In this document: positions 22,367-33,950 of the stretch, piece after piece
Numbering within the stretch: position 1 is the first letter of the stretch
How the letters are laid out: every line of letters starts with the position of its first letter
NCBI GenBank assembly: GCA_033439265.1
Contig: JAVTVX010000027.1
Coordinates: 4,975,001 to 5,039,000 of the forward strand
Reading direction: 5' to 3'
Length of the DNA: 64,000 nt
Source of the DNA: Dillenia suffruticosa
Taxonomy: Eukaryota > Streptophyta > Magnoliopsida > Dilleniales > Dilleniaceae
Made by a program: the position numbers and the translations under genes
The notes under the pieces: generated by a model
The model's database searches: none
What the model saw: the letters and a program-made list of their open reading frames with translations, nothing else
What the model was told of the DNA's origin: nothing

Positions 22367-23332
22367 TAACCAGAATTAAACCTTTGATGATCATATCCGT
22401 GTAATACTCGGGTTCCGATTTTTGCAAATTAACCAAATGATCAACCATAGTATCCTTAGTCTCACTCGTTCCATTTTTGTGCTCGTTGATCAAACCTTGC
22501 AAGAAGGCATCATTCTTCGCCCCCAATTTCTTCATTCTCTTTTCCAAATTCCCATAATCAAACCATCTCAATATGGGCAAGAAATCCGCGGGGTTTGATG
22601 TCTCCGCAAGTCTCACCATCTCTTTCATAATTTCCCTGAAGGTTTTGGCCTCCTCTGTATCTGCCGCTTCACCATAATATCTGCGAAAATATCATAGCGA
22701 ATTTGGGTTATTTGAAATTCAGTACATAATATTATAATATATATGTATATATATTACCTCCTCCCACAAATCATCCTCATAATGACATTGAAACTCAAGC
22801 CGGAGAACTTTGACTTCAACTCCACCCGTGCAAAGCGCTCACTTGCACTTGTCAACAGGCTCTTAATTAGAAGTTGATTTTCATTCCTACGGATGTGTGC
22901 GAATTTATTGAGGCGAGTCGTGGAGAAGATCTCGAGGGAGCTGAGACGGCGCAGATTCCGCCAGTGGTCGCCGTATGAGGCGCCGACGAGGGTTGTGAAG
23001 TTGTAGCCAAGATGATCGCCGATGATCAAGTTTGGCCGATTGGCAAAAACAACGTCGTTTTTCGCGAGGCATTCCTCGGCAGCCAAGGCCGAGGATACGA
23101 GGAGAACCCGTCTGGTTCCGAAATGGAGAAGAGTGACCGGACCGGTTTTTTGGGAGATGGAGTTGAGGGTTCTGTGAAGAGGCTGCTTGACAAGGTGGAG
23201 GTGACCCAGAATCGGCAAAGCAGGTGGACTTGGTGGAAGGTTTAGTTTTGGGGATCTTGTGTGTTTCAAGAATATGAGGAAGAGGAGGAGAAAGAGTGGA
23301 GAGAGAGAGAAGATGAGGAAAGTTTGATCCAT
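20550..23332 (-). CDS. cytochrome P450, CYP81 family, copy B
   Basis: Sister of copy A with the same gene structure: exons 23332-22758, 22680-22371 and 21173-20550, coding 502 aa. Exon lengths (575, 310, 624) are identical to copy A. The hydrophobic anchor, PPSPP hinge, AGSDT, ETLR, PERF and [10 protein letters not shown] motifs are intact. Exon 3 differs at about 10 of 206 residues, including SGT to RGT after FDIP and a C-terminus of TAGAL instead of TPKAL; exon 1 differs at about five. Intron 1 is 77 bp. Intron 2 (1197 bp) again starts GTTAG followed by a CT tract and holds the same AT-rich repeats as copy A. ER-bound monooxygenase; substrate unknown. A and B clearly come from a recent duplication. 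Confidence 0.9.
21340..22170. repeat. repeat-filled intron 2 of P450 copy B
   Basis: Reverse SINE-like tract at about 21340-21425, then a copy of the dispersed AT-rich element at about 21745-22170, collinear with the repeats in intron 2 of copy A. Confidence 0.5.
22318..22365. repeat. (GA)n microsatellite at P450-B intron 2 donor
   Basis: About 48 bases of uninterrupted GA repeat beside the intron 2 donor; shorter than the copy A tract. Confidence 0.9.
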
Positions 23333-24891
23333 GGTTGGTCAATTGGATTCGTTGGATGGAGAGGGTGTTGATAGAGATGAATGGTTATGGCATGATCAAT
23401 TTGACATACATACAATGAATTGGACGATACATTCCATATTTGTTTTGTCTTTTTATTTTTATTAAAATTTTTATAAAAATGGTGGATTCCAAAGATACAT
23501 ATAATTTATTATTCTAGATATGTCTTAAGCCAAGAAGGCTTAAGTTGTCCGCATCGGGAAAAAAAATAATCTTCTTAAGCTTGACCCAAATCAAATAAAA
23601 AATTTTAATTACGATGATTAGTTTATTTTTAATTAATTAGTTTATATTTTTAAAATTTTTAGAAATGATAATTATACAAAAAAATATATAAGATAATATT
23701 AGGATATGAGATCTTGAATTCGAATGAGTCAGCTCTTTCGCATTTCATTCAAAAATATTATACAGTTCGATATGTATTTTCTAACAAATAATAATATCTC
23801 TCATCACTAACTTAAACTTTTGAAAGTGATAATAATTATACAAAATATAATATATTTTCTTTCTGATTTCATATTATATCGGTGTTCATAGTAGTCATTT
23901 ATTCATTTTCCATCTTAATTAAATAATTAGTCCCCTTTGAAAAAATCAAAATTAAACTCAAGTAAGTTTAACCACAATCTCAAGTGAAAAAAACCTTTTA
24001 CATAATAACATCTTAATCATTTCATATGAAAATCTGATATCTAATGTAGAAATCTTATACGGTGAGAATTACACTATTTTCAATATTTCAGTAATTTTGA
24101 TAAATTAATATTGCTTTTATGATTAAATATATTATTTTCCTTAATGTTAAAAATGGAATAGCACACGTTCTAGAATTTACAGATGTCATACTCCTTTGAA
24201 CAAATTACTTCCAAGAAGACTCAAATTAAAATGACAAATATATATATATATATATATATATTACTTATCAATGGTATTCAAAAATATATTCTGACTAATC
24301 TCATCTGCAGAGACTCTATTTAAAGGTAACTTTTTTTATATAATATTTTTAATTTTTAAATATATAATTTAATTAAAAAATTTAATATCCGTTCTAAGTC
24401 TAGCTCTGTGCCGGTGAGATGACAATTATCATGGCCTTATAAAATTGTTTTGAACATTCTAAAATCACCAGGTTACATGGGCAAGTACATGGTATCAATA
24501 GCTCTACCTGGCTCACATCTGTTGGAAACACCATTTTCTTTTCCCTCTCCTGTCTTTGCAAATAATTCGAAAGTCTCAACTTTAGCCCGTTGTGAAAATT
24601 CTCCTCGTTATAAACAATTTTCTAAAAAAAAAAAAGGAATTTATAATGCTGTAACTTTTCTTTAATATCTAAATAGTAAATAAAGCAATTCTTTGATAAA
24701 TAAATCTTTATCAAACATGAAAACAAGTACAATTATGGTAAATTTTTTTACATCAGATAAATATGGTACATCTATAATAATAAAATTCTATTAGTAATAA
24801 AAAATCTCCAAAATTCTAGTTCTATGGTAAATACTACCATAAATCATATTTTTTTTTTATCAATAATAGGACTTTATTTATCATATATTTA
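23333..24891. other. AT-rich spacer upstream of P450 B
   Basis: The match to the copy A upstream region ends near 23370. The rest is AT-rich with (TA)n at 24239-24261. No gene or recognisable element seen. Confidence 0.5.
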
Positions 24892-26039
24892 TACTATAAG
24901 AAAACATGATATGAGCGATTGAAAATTAGCGACAGAAAAAAAAATCCATCGGTAATAACTACGGAATTGTGACGGATTAACGTCGGTAAAAATCATCGAG
25001 TGACTAGGGACAGAAATTAGCGACGGAAATATTTCTGTCAATAATCCGTCAGTGTAATAGTCTACGGTAAAAAAAAAATTATGTAAACCTATCAGTGACA
25101 GATGCAACAGAAATTAGTTACGAAAATATTTTCATCGGTGTTATGATCTAGGATAAAAAAAATTATGTAAACTTATCAACAACGAATTAGTGATGGAATT
25201 TTTAGAGACAGAAATGTTAGTGACGAATTTTTATTTTATTATTTTTTCATTTATTTTATTTATTATTTTATTTATTATTTTATAATTCTTTTTCTTTTTT
25301 ATTTTATTTATTTTATTGGATAAATCAAGAAAAATAATTTGTTATTCTATTTTAATTAAACAAATTTATGTTTTTGGCTCAATATTTTATTTTTTATTTA
25401 GCACCAATTTAATCAAAGTTGAATTTAAACGATTAGAAAATTTTATTGAGAATATTTAACGGAAAAAAAATACCCCAAGGTAAAAAAAAATGAATTAAAA
25501 TGAGAGTGAGATAAGAAAAAAAATATGAGAATGAGATAAATATTAAAAAAAATGAGAGTGAGATAATAATAAAAAATAGATTTTAGAAAAGGGATTGTGG
25601 TATAATAGTTTTGACAACTCAAAATCACCATGATTCTTACGTTTGAATCTGGGTGAAAGAAATTTTCTCAAAAAAAAGATGGCTAGCGAGCGGGCACGCG
25701 AGTGGGCGGGCGGGCGCATGCACGCGTAGGCAGGTGCTAAGAATTTTTTATCGCTGATAGTTGTACATATTGTCTACTATCAGTGACGAAAAATTTCCGA
25801 CGCTAATACTTTTCTATATTGTATTATATCAGCGACGGATTTCTTAGTGACGGAAAATTTTTGTGACTAATCCGTCATTGATAGTTTAGCGATGAATAAT
25901 ATTCCGTCGGAAATATTTAGCGATGAGGTTTTCAGTAACGGATTTACCGACGGAATTTTTTATCAATAATATTCTTTAGCAACAGAATCTTTACTATCAA
26001 CGATGAATATTTCCGTCATTGATACCTTATTTTTTAGTA
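24892..26039 (-). mobile_element. degenerate CACTA-type element with tRNA-like module
   Basis: About 1148 bp. Termini TACTATAAGAAAAC (left) and TACTAAAAAATAAG (right end read in reverse) look like mutated CACTA ends. Both flanks carry GCGACGGAAAT and TCCGTC-type subterminal repeats. The middle has an AT-rich filler (25210-25440), three AATGAGAGTGAGATAA-like repeats (25499-25570), a tRNA-like stretch (25591-25655) and a short GC-rich patch (25680-25735). No transposase frame, so non-autonomous. Compared with the element at 62477 the module order is reversed, hence the minus orientation given here. No clear 3-bp target duplication (TTA/ATA). Confidence 0.6.
25591..25655 (+). other. tRNA-like A-box/B-box module in degenerate CACTA element
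   Basis: TGGTATAATAG (25598-25608) and CGTTTGAATCT (25640-25650) are spaced 42 bases apart, matching the layout of the module at 62775-62850. Its position relative to the AT-rich filler is the same once the element is turned round. Confidence 0.5.
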
Positions 26040-26465
26040 ATATTATCAAAAATAAGAAAATTTACCATAAATCTTTTTTTTTTTTTTTTTACCGCTGATG
26101 GATCTTTGTTCACTACAAATAGAGTTTTGTTTACAATGGTGCCGTATCATGAAAAATGAATTACGATACCAAAAAATCCTATATTCCTAGTATTATCCGA
26201 TTTATTTTGATATCTAAAAATCGGATACTAGATTAAAGTTCGGGCATCCTACACCACTTGTTTAGGAAGAAACCCATAATAACACGAACAAAATAATAGA
26301 AAAAGTCTCCATTATTAAATGAATAATTTTAAAACTGAGCAATCTCTAACAAACACGTTATTTAAATATGATAGAATATATATAATAATACTTTGTAATT
26401 TACGTTATTGTAAAATTTTTATAATTTTGTCTTATTGGTGCATCCATTTTGTGCTGTATCCATCT
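26040..26465. other. short spacer downstream of P450 C
   Basis: A poly-T run at about 26074-26090 and AT-rich sequence forming the 3' region of P450 C. Nothing else seen. Confidence 0.5.
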
Positions 26466-28249
26466 TTATGCTTCACTACCACATGGTGGCATGGTAGAAG
26501 CTAGGACTGCTTTCATAGCCAGTCGAACTCTGCACATAGCCTCAAGAGGTTTTACCTTAGGCATGGTGAGTCCAAACCCTTCGGTCATGTCAATTTTCTC
26601 TCCGCCAATCCTCTCCCACTCAAAGCACTGAACTAATGCTCCCAAAGTTAACCATACTATCCTATTTCCAAGCACTGCTCCGGGACAGCTTCTCCTTCCA
26701 AAGCCATAAGGAATCAGTTTATATGTCTCAGCTTTCTCATTTTCAAACCTCTCTGGCTTAAAACTTAGAGGATCATCCCACAGCTTGGGATCCCTATGTA
26801 TGGCCCATGCATTGACCAATAGGAGCGTGCCACTTTGGATGTCGAATCCACCAACTTTACATTCACAAGATGACACATGGGGTACCAAGAGCGGGGCTGC
26901 TGGACAAAGTCTAAAGCTTTCAGAGATGATTCTTTGAAGATAGGTCAATTTTGGAAGATCGGTTTCATCCACCAGCCTTTGTTGACCCACTACGGTATCT
27001 AACTCGTCTCTCGCTTTCTTCAACACCTCTGGATGATTTAGGAGCAGAGTCATTGCCCATTCTATTATCACGGATGAAGTATCTGTGCCAGCAATTAGCA
27101 TAACCTACTCATTAAAAAAAAAAAAAGTTTCAGTGTCATTCATATATAATCACACTAAAAGAAATGGGCCAGGTCCAATGGTCAATCTCTTTGCCCTATA
27201 ATAGTTAATATCGGGCTAGCCATTCTTTTCTTATTAAAAGAATTTTGAATTTTGTTGCCCAAATCAATTATGGTCGATTACTCTTGGCAAAATTTTCAAA
27301 ATAGAAGTGAATCAACCTTATAAAATAGAGACAGAGAGAGAAGAATGTGTACTACCAAGATAAGGCCTTTGATGATTTCATCTTTGTGGTATTCTGGCTC
27401 CTTCTCTTGCAAGGAAAGCAAATGATCTATCATAGTATTATTGTTCACATTCTTTCCAATTTTATGTTTATCAACCAAACCCTGCAAGAATATATCCAAG
27501 TTCTTAGCAAGTGCCTTCATTCTCTTCTCCAAACTCTGGAAATCAAACCATCTCAAAAATGGCAAGAAATCAGCAGGATTTGAAGCGCCAGCCATCTCAA
27601 GAAACTCCCTTATAATCTCTTTGAACTTCTTTGTCTCCTCAAAGTCTGCCAATTCATTTCCATAGTACCTCTGCCCGGAAATCATTCTCATTATAATATT
27701 AAATGACAGCTCCGAAAATTTCGACTTCAACTCCACCTTCCGAAACTGATTACCCGAAACACTAGAAAGAGAGACAACTAATTGCATTATCTCATCTTTT
27801 CTAATCCCTGAAAACATGTTCAAACGAGAAGATGAGAAAATTTCAAGAGAACTTAGGCGGCGGAGATTGCGCCAATGATCACCATAAGAGGCAGAAACCA
27901 TGGTGGTGTAGTTGTAGCCAAGGTGTTTGCCAAGAATGCAACTGGGCCGGTTCGCGAATGCAATGTCATTTTCTGTGAAGCATTCTTCTACAGCTGAAGG
28001 GGAGGAGACAACGAGAACAGGACGACATCCAAATTGAAGAGAAAAGATTGGACCATATTTGGTTGAAAGAGAATATAAGGTTCTATGTAAAGGTTGCTTC
28101 ATAAGATGGAGATGTCCTATAATTGGCAATGCCGGTGGACTTGGCGGGCGGTTTAGGGTTTTCTTCTTTAACTTGAAAGCAATAATCCCAAGGTATAGGA
28201 TAGTTAAAAAAAAGTATAACAGTACTTGAGCCATGAAGTCTTGAACCAT
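26466..28249 (-). CDS. cytochrome P450, CYP81 family, copy C
   Basis: More divergent paralogue with two exons: 28249-27356 and 27104-26466, split by a 251-bp phase 0 intron at the same place as intron 2 of A and B. It lacks the small first intron of A and B. Coding 510 aa from ATG 28249. The first in-frame ATG is 28288 and another is 28234; 28249 gives a family-typical distance to PPSPP and lies below a TATA-like CTATTTATAG (28299-28308, minus sense). Motifs: AGTDT (304-308), ESFR (360-363), PERF (415-418), haem loop [10 protein letters not shown] (431-440, Cys438). The first haem-loop residue, usually Phe, is Tyr. ER-bound monooxygenase, probably with a substrate different from A/B. Confidence 0.88.
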
Positions 28250-28298
28250 GTGGGTATTTCTCAAGCTCCACTTGTGGTTGCTAGTCATCAAGGCCAAG

Positions 28299-28308
28299 CT
28301 ATAAATAG
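28299..28308 (-). promoter_or_regulatory. TATA-like box of P450 C
   Basis: CTATTTATAG in minus sense (CTATAAATAG on plus). About 50 bases before ATG 28249; this spacing argues against the upstream ATG at 28288 being in the transcript. Confidence 0.35.
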
Positions 28309-28389
28309 GGTTTTAGGGAGTTATTTCCAAGGAGATATTGAGATGCCAAAGTCTTTAACTTCTCTCTTGCTAATGCTTTCAAATCCTTT

Positions 28390-28575
28390 GTTTTTTTTTT
28401 TTTACCATAACTATGCCACCAACCTAGTAATTCGGGTTTTGTTCTGATTAATATGGATCGATCACTTATAGGGGCCAATTAAGGGCTCCCAATATTGATT
28501 TTTTATTCTCATGGGGGATCGAACTCCCGACCATGATTAAAAAGTGTCAGTTTCCGAATCAACTGATTTTTCAGA
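28390..28575 (-). mobile_element. SINE copy, minus strand
   Basis: Poly-T at 28390-28403 is the A-tail in reverse. Read on the minus strand it has GATTCGGAAACTGACA, a B-box-like GAGTTCGATCCCCC, then GATCGATCC and an AACCCGAATTAC tail block, in the same order as the copies at 31424 and 49394. No certain target duplication. Confidence 0.6.
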
Positions 28576-28718
28576 TATTGGTCCTTCATTTATCATCTGG
28601 GAAATGAAAAAGACTTGATAATTAATTTTTTTTTCCTTTGTGAGCTGATTTCAAATTTCAATTACAGACGTGACAATGGCTTATGGTTTTGGAATTCATT
28701 GTAGCATGAAATGGAGGT

Positions 28719-29534
28719 CCCTTTCGCCGCCATGTAGAGGAAATGATTATAAAATCTGCAAGTCCAAAGTAGATGGGATTTAATGAATCTGAACTAGGAA
28801 TTGGAGTAACCTGGAGTCTGGACCCAGTTTGTGCTTGGATAGCGAGGAACTGAAATACCAAAGTTTTGAAAAAATGCGTACTCTTTTGCTGACATAGGTG
28901 CTTGGCATTTCCAAATATGTCAAATGAATATGTCGATTCTAAACACGCAAGAAGTGACGTGGACAACCAAGGCGCGTGCTTTTGGCCATCGAAAACTCTT
29001 AATGAAGTTGTTTTGCAAAATTTTAATAATGTAACATGAATACATGGATACGGTAGCATATATTGCTGCATTTCGCGGGTATATATGACATGGGTATATC
29101 AATTGTTAAAATTTTTTTGGTATTTGATCGACTGATATTTGAAATTATATTTTAATTAATTCAACTTCACTATATTGAGTGTATATGACAAGGGATACAC
29201 TAAGGCACCTTCACCGCCATGTAGAAGAAAAGATTATAAAATCCGCAAGTCCAAAGTAGATGGGATTTAAGGAATCAGAACTAGGAATGGAGTAACTTGC
29301 AGTCTGGATCCAGTTTGTGCTTAGATGGATAACGACGGACTGAAATACCAAAGTTTTGAGAAAATGGGCATGTTTTTGCTGACTTAGGTGCTTGGTAGTT
29401 TCAAATATATGTAATGAATATATCGATTCTAAACACACAAGAAGTGATGTTGACAAGCATGGCATGTTCTTTGGCCATGGAAAACTCTTAATGAAGTTGT
29501 TTGCAAAATTTTAATAATATAACAGGAATACAAT
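28719..29534. repeat. direct duplication of about 325 bp
   Basis: Segment 28719-29044 recurs at 29207-29534, 488 bases apart, with shared blocks such as GCAAGTCCAAAGTAGATGGG and CTGAAATACCAAAGTTTTG. Minus-strand open frames in the two copies are related (both contain SLNPIYFGLADFII) but differ in length, and I do not recognise the protein. It may be a duplicated gene fragment or part of an unknown element. Confidence 0.6.
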
Positions 29535-30284
29535 AGCAGATCTTGCAGCAGGGTATACTAATTTTTTTTATGACAGAAGAGATATAACCAAAATGGATCA
29601 AATTGAGAAAACGAAAATAGAAATGGGAGGACTGTATCGTTTGAGCTGTTCCACGAAGCCATGGGTATACTAATCCTAAAACTTATTCTAGGGAAGGAAG
29701 TTGTGAAGCTATCCATGTGTATATTACTAATTTTTTTTATAATTAATCGATATTTAAATTTATATTTTGATTGATTTAATTCTTAAATTTAATTTAAGAG
29801 AAGCTTTTTTAATATAATTTAGAGAAGTTTTCTTAATATAATTTTTTTTTTATTTTTAAATTTTGATTCTCAGATGGCATAACGGCATAACGACACTGAA
29901 CATAATCCATGGTATTGGATCAAGACACATGTTCTATTTTGCCACGTAATTTGATGACATTCCAAGTGCTAACATCTGTGGCCGCCAAAAATAGAGCAAA
30001 CCAACTAAAGCCAACAGAGAAAAGACTCTTTGAGTGTTGGTGCATCGGCGGCTGATCTCTACATACGGACAAACGCAATCCGCATGCACTTGGAATTCTG
30101 GAACATCGGATCCGAGGTAACAATTGGTAACATAACTGGAATTTCGTATATCTCAATGATTTCGCACGATGGATTTTGGATTCAAGCGCCGATTGTGCCC
30201 GGTGAGGACACACAAATGCTTTTGAAATAATGATATGATGAGAAAATTTTGCTCAACTACACCCGCAGTGTTCACGTAACAATA

Positions 30285-30440
30285 GATAATAAATCTAAGA
30301 TGAGAAGTTAAATTCAATAAAATTTAAAAATAAAAAAAATTATATTAAAAGAGTCGACTTCTAAATAAGATTCTCGTAAATATTTAAATCGAATTAATTG
30401 GAATATAAATTTAGATATCGATAATGACGTAAAAAAAAAG
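30285..30440 (+). mobile_element. AT-rich SINE-like copy, family 2
   Basis: Ends CGAATTAATTGGAATATAAA, then TTTAGATATCG and an A run. The same 3' block recurs at 31150-31327, 33783-33950 and 36482-36645. Confidence 0.45.
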
Positions 30441-31149
30441 ATCGTTACCGATGCCTTTGACCTTGAATTGGAGTGATGTAACGAACGGAAGAAATAATTT
30501 TTATTAAGGAATCAAAATTCGATATGCTGGGGAAGTCGAGCCTAAGGACATAAAATTATAATTTTAAGAAATAAATAATATTTTAAAAGATTTTAATAAC
30601 ATTTTAAGATTTTTAATAATGTTTTTATCATTTTTACGAAATAACATTCAAAATATACAAATTAAGAGTTTTTTGTTTCAAAAATCAATGGCAATAGTTA
30701 CACCCCTACAATTGGCTTCGCCCAATGACCATATTGAAGGTCTCAGATGCAAAACATGTCTGCTTCGTGAATTATTATTACAAAGGGATCAAAGTTGAGA
30801 TTGACCTTTTCCAAATTAGACAAGGGACATTAGGGTTCTTGGGTATTAGACTATTCCCTTGGTGACCAATTTCATGTTTTATAGAATATTGTTTTTTGCT
30901 TTCTCAATAAATTATAATTGAAAAAGTGTCATGTAGCACTCCTTTTCTTGTAATATCTTTTCTATACCTTCAATCCCTCTATTATCATTATCTATATTCA
31001 GAGAACTTGGTTGTCGCGGTGTTTAGTAGACAAAATCCAATGTTCAACAACAAAAATGATATATATGTCCCTGATCAATCTATTTATTGCTGATCAATAT
31101 GTTTAAAAACCTTCGTCCTATAAAAAATATAATAATGTAATATTTTAAT

Positions 31150-31327
31150 TTTTACCGACATATATTGGTCTAATGGATAAAATATTAGATCTTTTAATTA
31201 AATTTTAAATTCAAAATTTAAAAATAAAAAATATTACGTTAAGAGAACTTTCTCCTAAACTGGGTCTAACCACATTCAAAATGAATTAGTTGGAGTTTAG
31301 ATTCAGATATCGGTTGATTATAAAAAA
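31150..31327 (+). mobile_element. AT-rich SINE-like copy, family 2
   Basis: Contains TTTTAATTAAATTTTAAATT, GAATTAGTTGGAGTTTAG and CAGATATCGGTTG before an A-rich end. Confidence 0.45.
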
Positions 31328-31414
31328 ATATTTTAATTTTTTAAAATTTTAAATTATTTTATTCACGAAAATTTTTTAATGATAAAACCATTACACACAA
31401 TACAATGGGGAAAA

Positions 31415-31652
31415 TTAGAGAGATTTTTTTTTGTATCATGTTTTGGACACTGTCCGGTATTCGGGTTTCGTCTCGACTAATCCGGACCGACCACTACAGT
31501 GACTCTTTTCGGAGGACGGGTCTTCCAACGGGGAACGGTCCATACACATGAGGGTTCGATACTCCCAGCGGGGTCGAATCTCGATCATGTTTAAGGGTAT
31601 TCAATCTAACATCCAATTGAATCAACCCACGTCGGTAACTTAGAGAGATTTT
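31415..31652 (-). mobile_element. SINE copy, minus strand, with 13-bp target duplication
   Basis: Flanking repeats TTAGAGAGATTTT at 31415-31427 and 31640-31652 bracket the element; its A-tail appears as poly-T at the left end. On the minus strand the 5' part has GGTTGATTCAATTGG and GAGATTCGACCCC (B-box-like). The tail block CGAATACCGGACAGTG matches the family. One of the best preserved SINE copies here. Confidence 0.78.
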
Positions 31653-32218
31653 AGAATCTTTATAAACTCCTAATTGTCTCTAAGTCCTAAAATTTGGCAA
31701 TTTTCTGCCTTTGGAGGCAGCTAAAACCCCACAAAAACGTGAAATCAGGATCAGAGGTAAAGATCGGAGGAGCACTAACTGGAATTTGGATATTCCCTTA
31801 AAGACTTCGGATTTATGCCAATTATGTCGAAGGAATACTTCACAAATGTTAAATAGCTGCCCTAATAGCCTCATTATGGGAAAGAATCTGTTTTTCGGCT
31901 GAGATTATGGATCGGGTAACGACATGAGTCATAGTAGTTTCAACAAGTTTAACTTATTCTTAGTTGCAATTATTCTCATAAAATTAAAAGAATTTTTGCT
32001 TTCTCTAAAATAGTTTTAGGACCCTCTTTTTAACCTTGGTCAACTTTTTTTTTTTTTCACCATCGACTGCACTAACTTATAGTTGTAGCACTCCTTTGCA
32101 TATGCATATATAAAGCTCCTTAGGACTATGCCGGCATCCACACACGCATGATAGATTAATGAGTTGGGAGAGCATATGTGTGGCAATTTTGTTACTCGTA
32201 CATGACTATTTTTATCTC

Positions 32219-32405
32219 TTTTTTTTTTTTTTTTTTTTTACCATAGTTTGACTATCTTCCGATATCTAAAAATTCATCTCGACTAATCTAGATCGATCAT
32301 TATATGACCCACTTTATAAAAGCGGAAGTCCCGATATTGTTTTTTTTTTGTGTTTAGAGGGAGTCAAACTCCTTACTTAATTAAGGGATGAAGACGTCTA
32401 ATCCA
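32219..32405 (-). mobile_element. SINE copy, minus strand, degraded
   Basis: Poly-T of about 21 (32219-32239), then ACCATAG, CGACTAATCTAGATCGATC and GGAGTCAAACTCC in the order of the family. No clear target duplication. Confidence 0.55.
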
Positions 32406-32539
32406 TCTACTCTAACAATTATTGGTATTATCCTTTATCCTTTCATAGATACTCTTTTGGCAAAACGTTGCATTTCATTAACACTCTCACTTTTGCTTTC
32501 TTTGAGAATCACAACGTTTTGTTTTGTGAGCTATGCGAA

Positions 32540-32965
32540 ACTCTGGAAAACTTTTCCATATTAACATTTACTCATTTTTAAAATATTTTTAAAATATTTC
32601 TCGTTTTTAAATATTTTTAAAATATTTCTCATTTTTTTAAATATTTTTATATATTAAATTAATTAATATTTATATAAAAATCCTTATATATTTTTTATAT
32701 TTGATATACTATTTGCTTATTTAATTATAATTTTTATTTTTATATTATTTTTCTTATAATTAATAATTATATATTTAATCATTTCAAATTATTATTATAA
32801 AATATGATCATTTTATTATTTTCATAAAATAATTAACATTTTTATAAAAATATTTATATATTTTTTATATTTATATATTTTTCACATCTTTGTTTTTTTT
32901 ATTTTTATAAAATATCATTTTTTTATTATTTTGTATCTTGTATCCGTTATTTTTGTTTTGTGCAA
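32540..32965. repeat. dispersed AT-rich element, third copy
   Basis: Shares ATTAAATTAATTAATATTTA, TATAATTAATAATTATATAT and AAAATATGATCATTTTATTA-type phrases, in order, with 8530-8935, 21745-22170 and 52732-53119. Ends here are unclear. Confidence 0.55.
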
Positions 32966-33782
32966 AGGTGGAGACCAGAGGGTTATGTTCCTCCAAAGCT
33001 CAAAAGATTGCTGAGAATCCCAGACTCTTAGCAATTATGGGATGTCATGCAAGTCACGAGGTACCCGTCTGCCATGCCTCCTCGTAGGCTCAGAGAAAAA
33101 GGGTGGTTGTTGGTTTAGGTGAATCTATCAACTTGTGCCTTTAACGGTGGTTCACACGTATTGTCCTACTAGAAAGTCAAAGTAACTGGGTTCCAAAAAT
33201 TGAGATTAGATTCAATACGTAAATGTACTAGGCAGAGTTTTTTATTAAAAAAATATTATAGATATCTTGATATATTTTTCTTATAATATTCTATTTTTAA
33301 TAAGATATTTTTATTTTATTTAAAAAAATATTATAAATAAAATAAGATAAAAAAAAAACTTAAGATAAATCGAAAGTTGATAAATTGACCGTGATAAATT
33401 CAAATAAGCAATAGCTCTTAAAAAATAAAATAAAATAATATAGTTTCGTTAGAAAGATCTGAATAGCAATAAATTTTTATTTTATTTTATTTTTTTCGAA
33501 ATCTAATGTTTAGATTTGAGAGAAAGTGATACCAGTGGACAAAAACCCTTCAATAATGGAAACACAAGATCGAGTTTTACGTGATAATCCTTTATGGGTT
33601 GTATGAAGCTTTGTATCTTAGTGATTACTTTGTTGACAGGACCACAGTGTAAACGTCCGATAGATGAGGCAGATCGGAGCATTTGGTCATCAAATGGGTA
33701 AGGATATTGATCAATTGGATGCCGGATGAACCTGATGAGACTAATGTGTATTGATATTTGGTACTCAAATCACAGTTGACCT

Positions 33783-33950
33783 AATGAGATATAGTGTTAT
33801 ATCTTTTAATTAAATTTCTAACGTTGACTCGCAGATTAAGCATAAAAAAATACGTTTGAAGGGTAGCCTCCTTAAATAAGTAACTGCAAATTTCGAATCG
33901 AATTAATCAAAATATGATTTCAGATATCGATTGATATAGTATAAAAAAAA
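33783..33950 (+). mobile_element. AT-rich SINE-like copy, family 2
   Basis: Contains ATCTTTTAATTAAATTTCTA, TTCGAATCGAATTAATC and CAGATATCGATTG, ending in an A run. Confidence 0.45.

Noticed and set aside
29920..30230. Overlapping frames on both strands of a GC-richer patch
   Set aside because: Neither is recognisable, the plus frame starts at a non-ATG codon in part, and there is no duplication or splice evidence.
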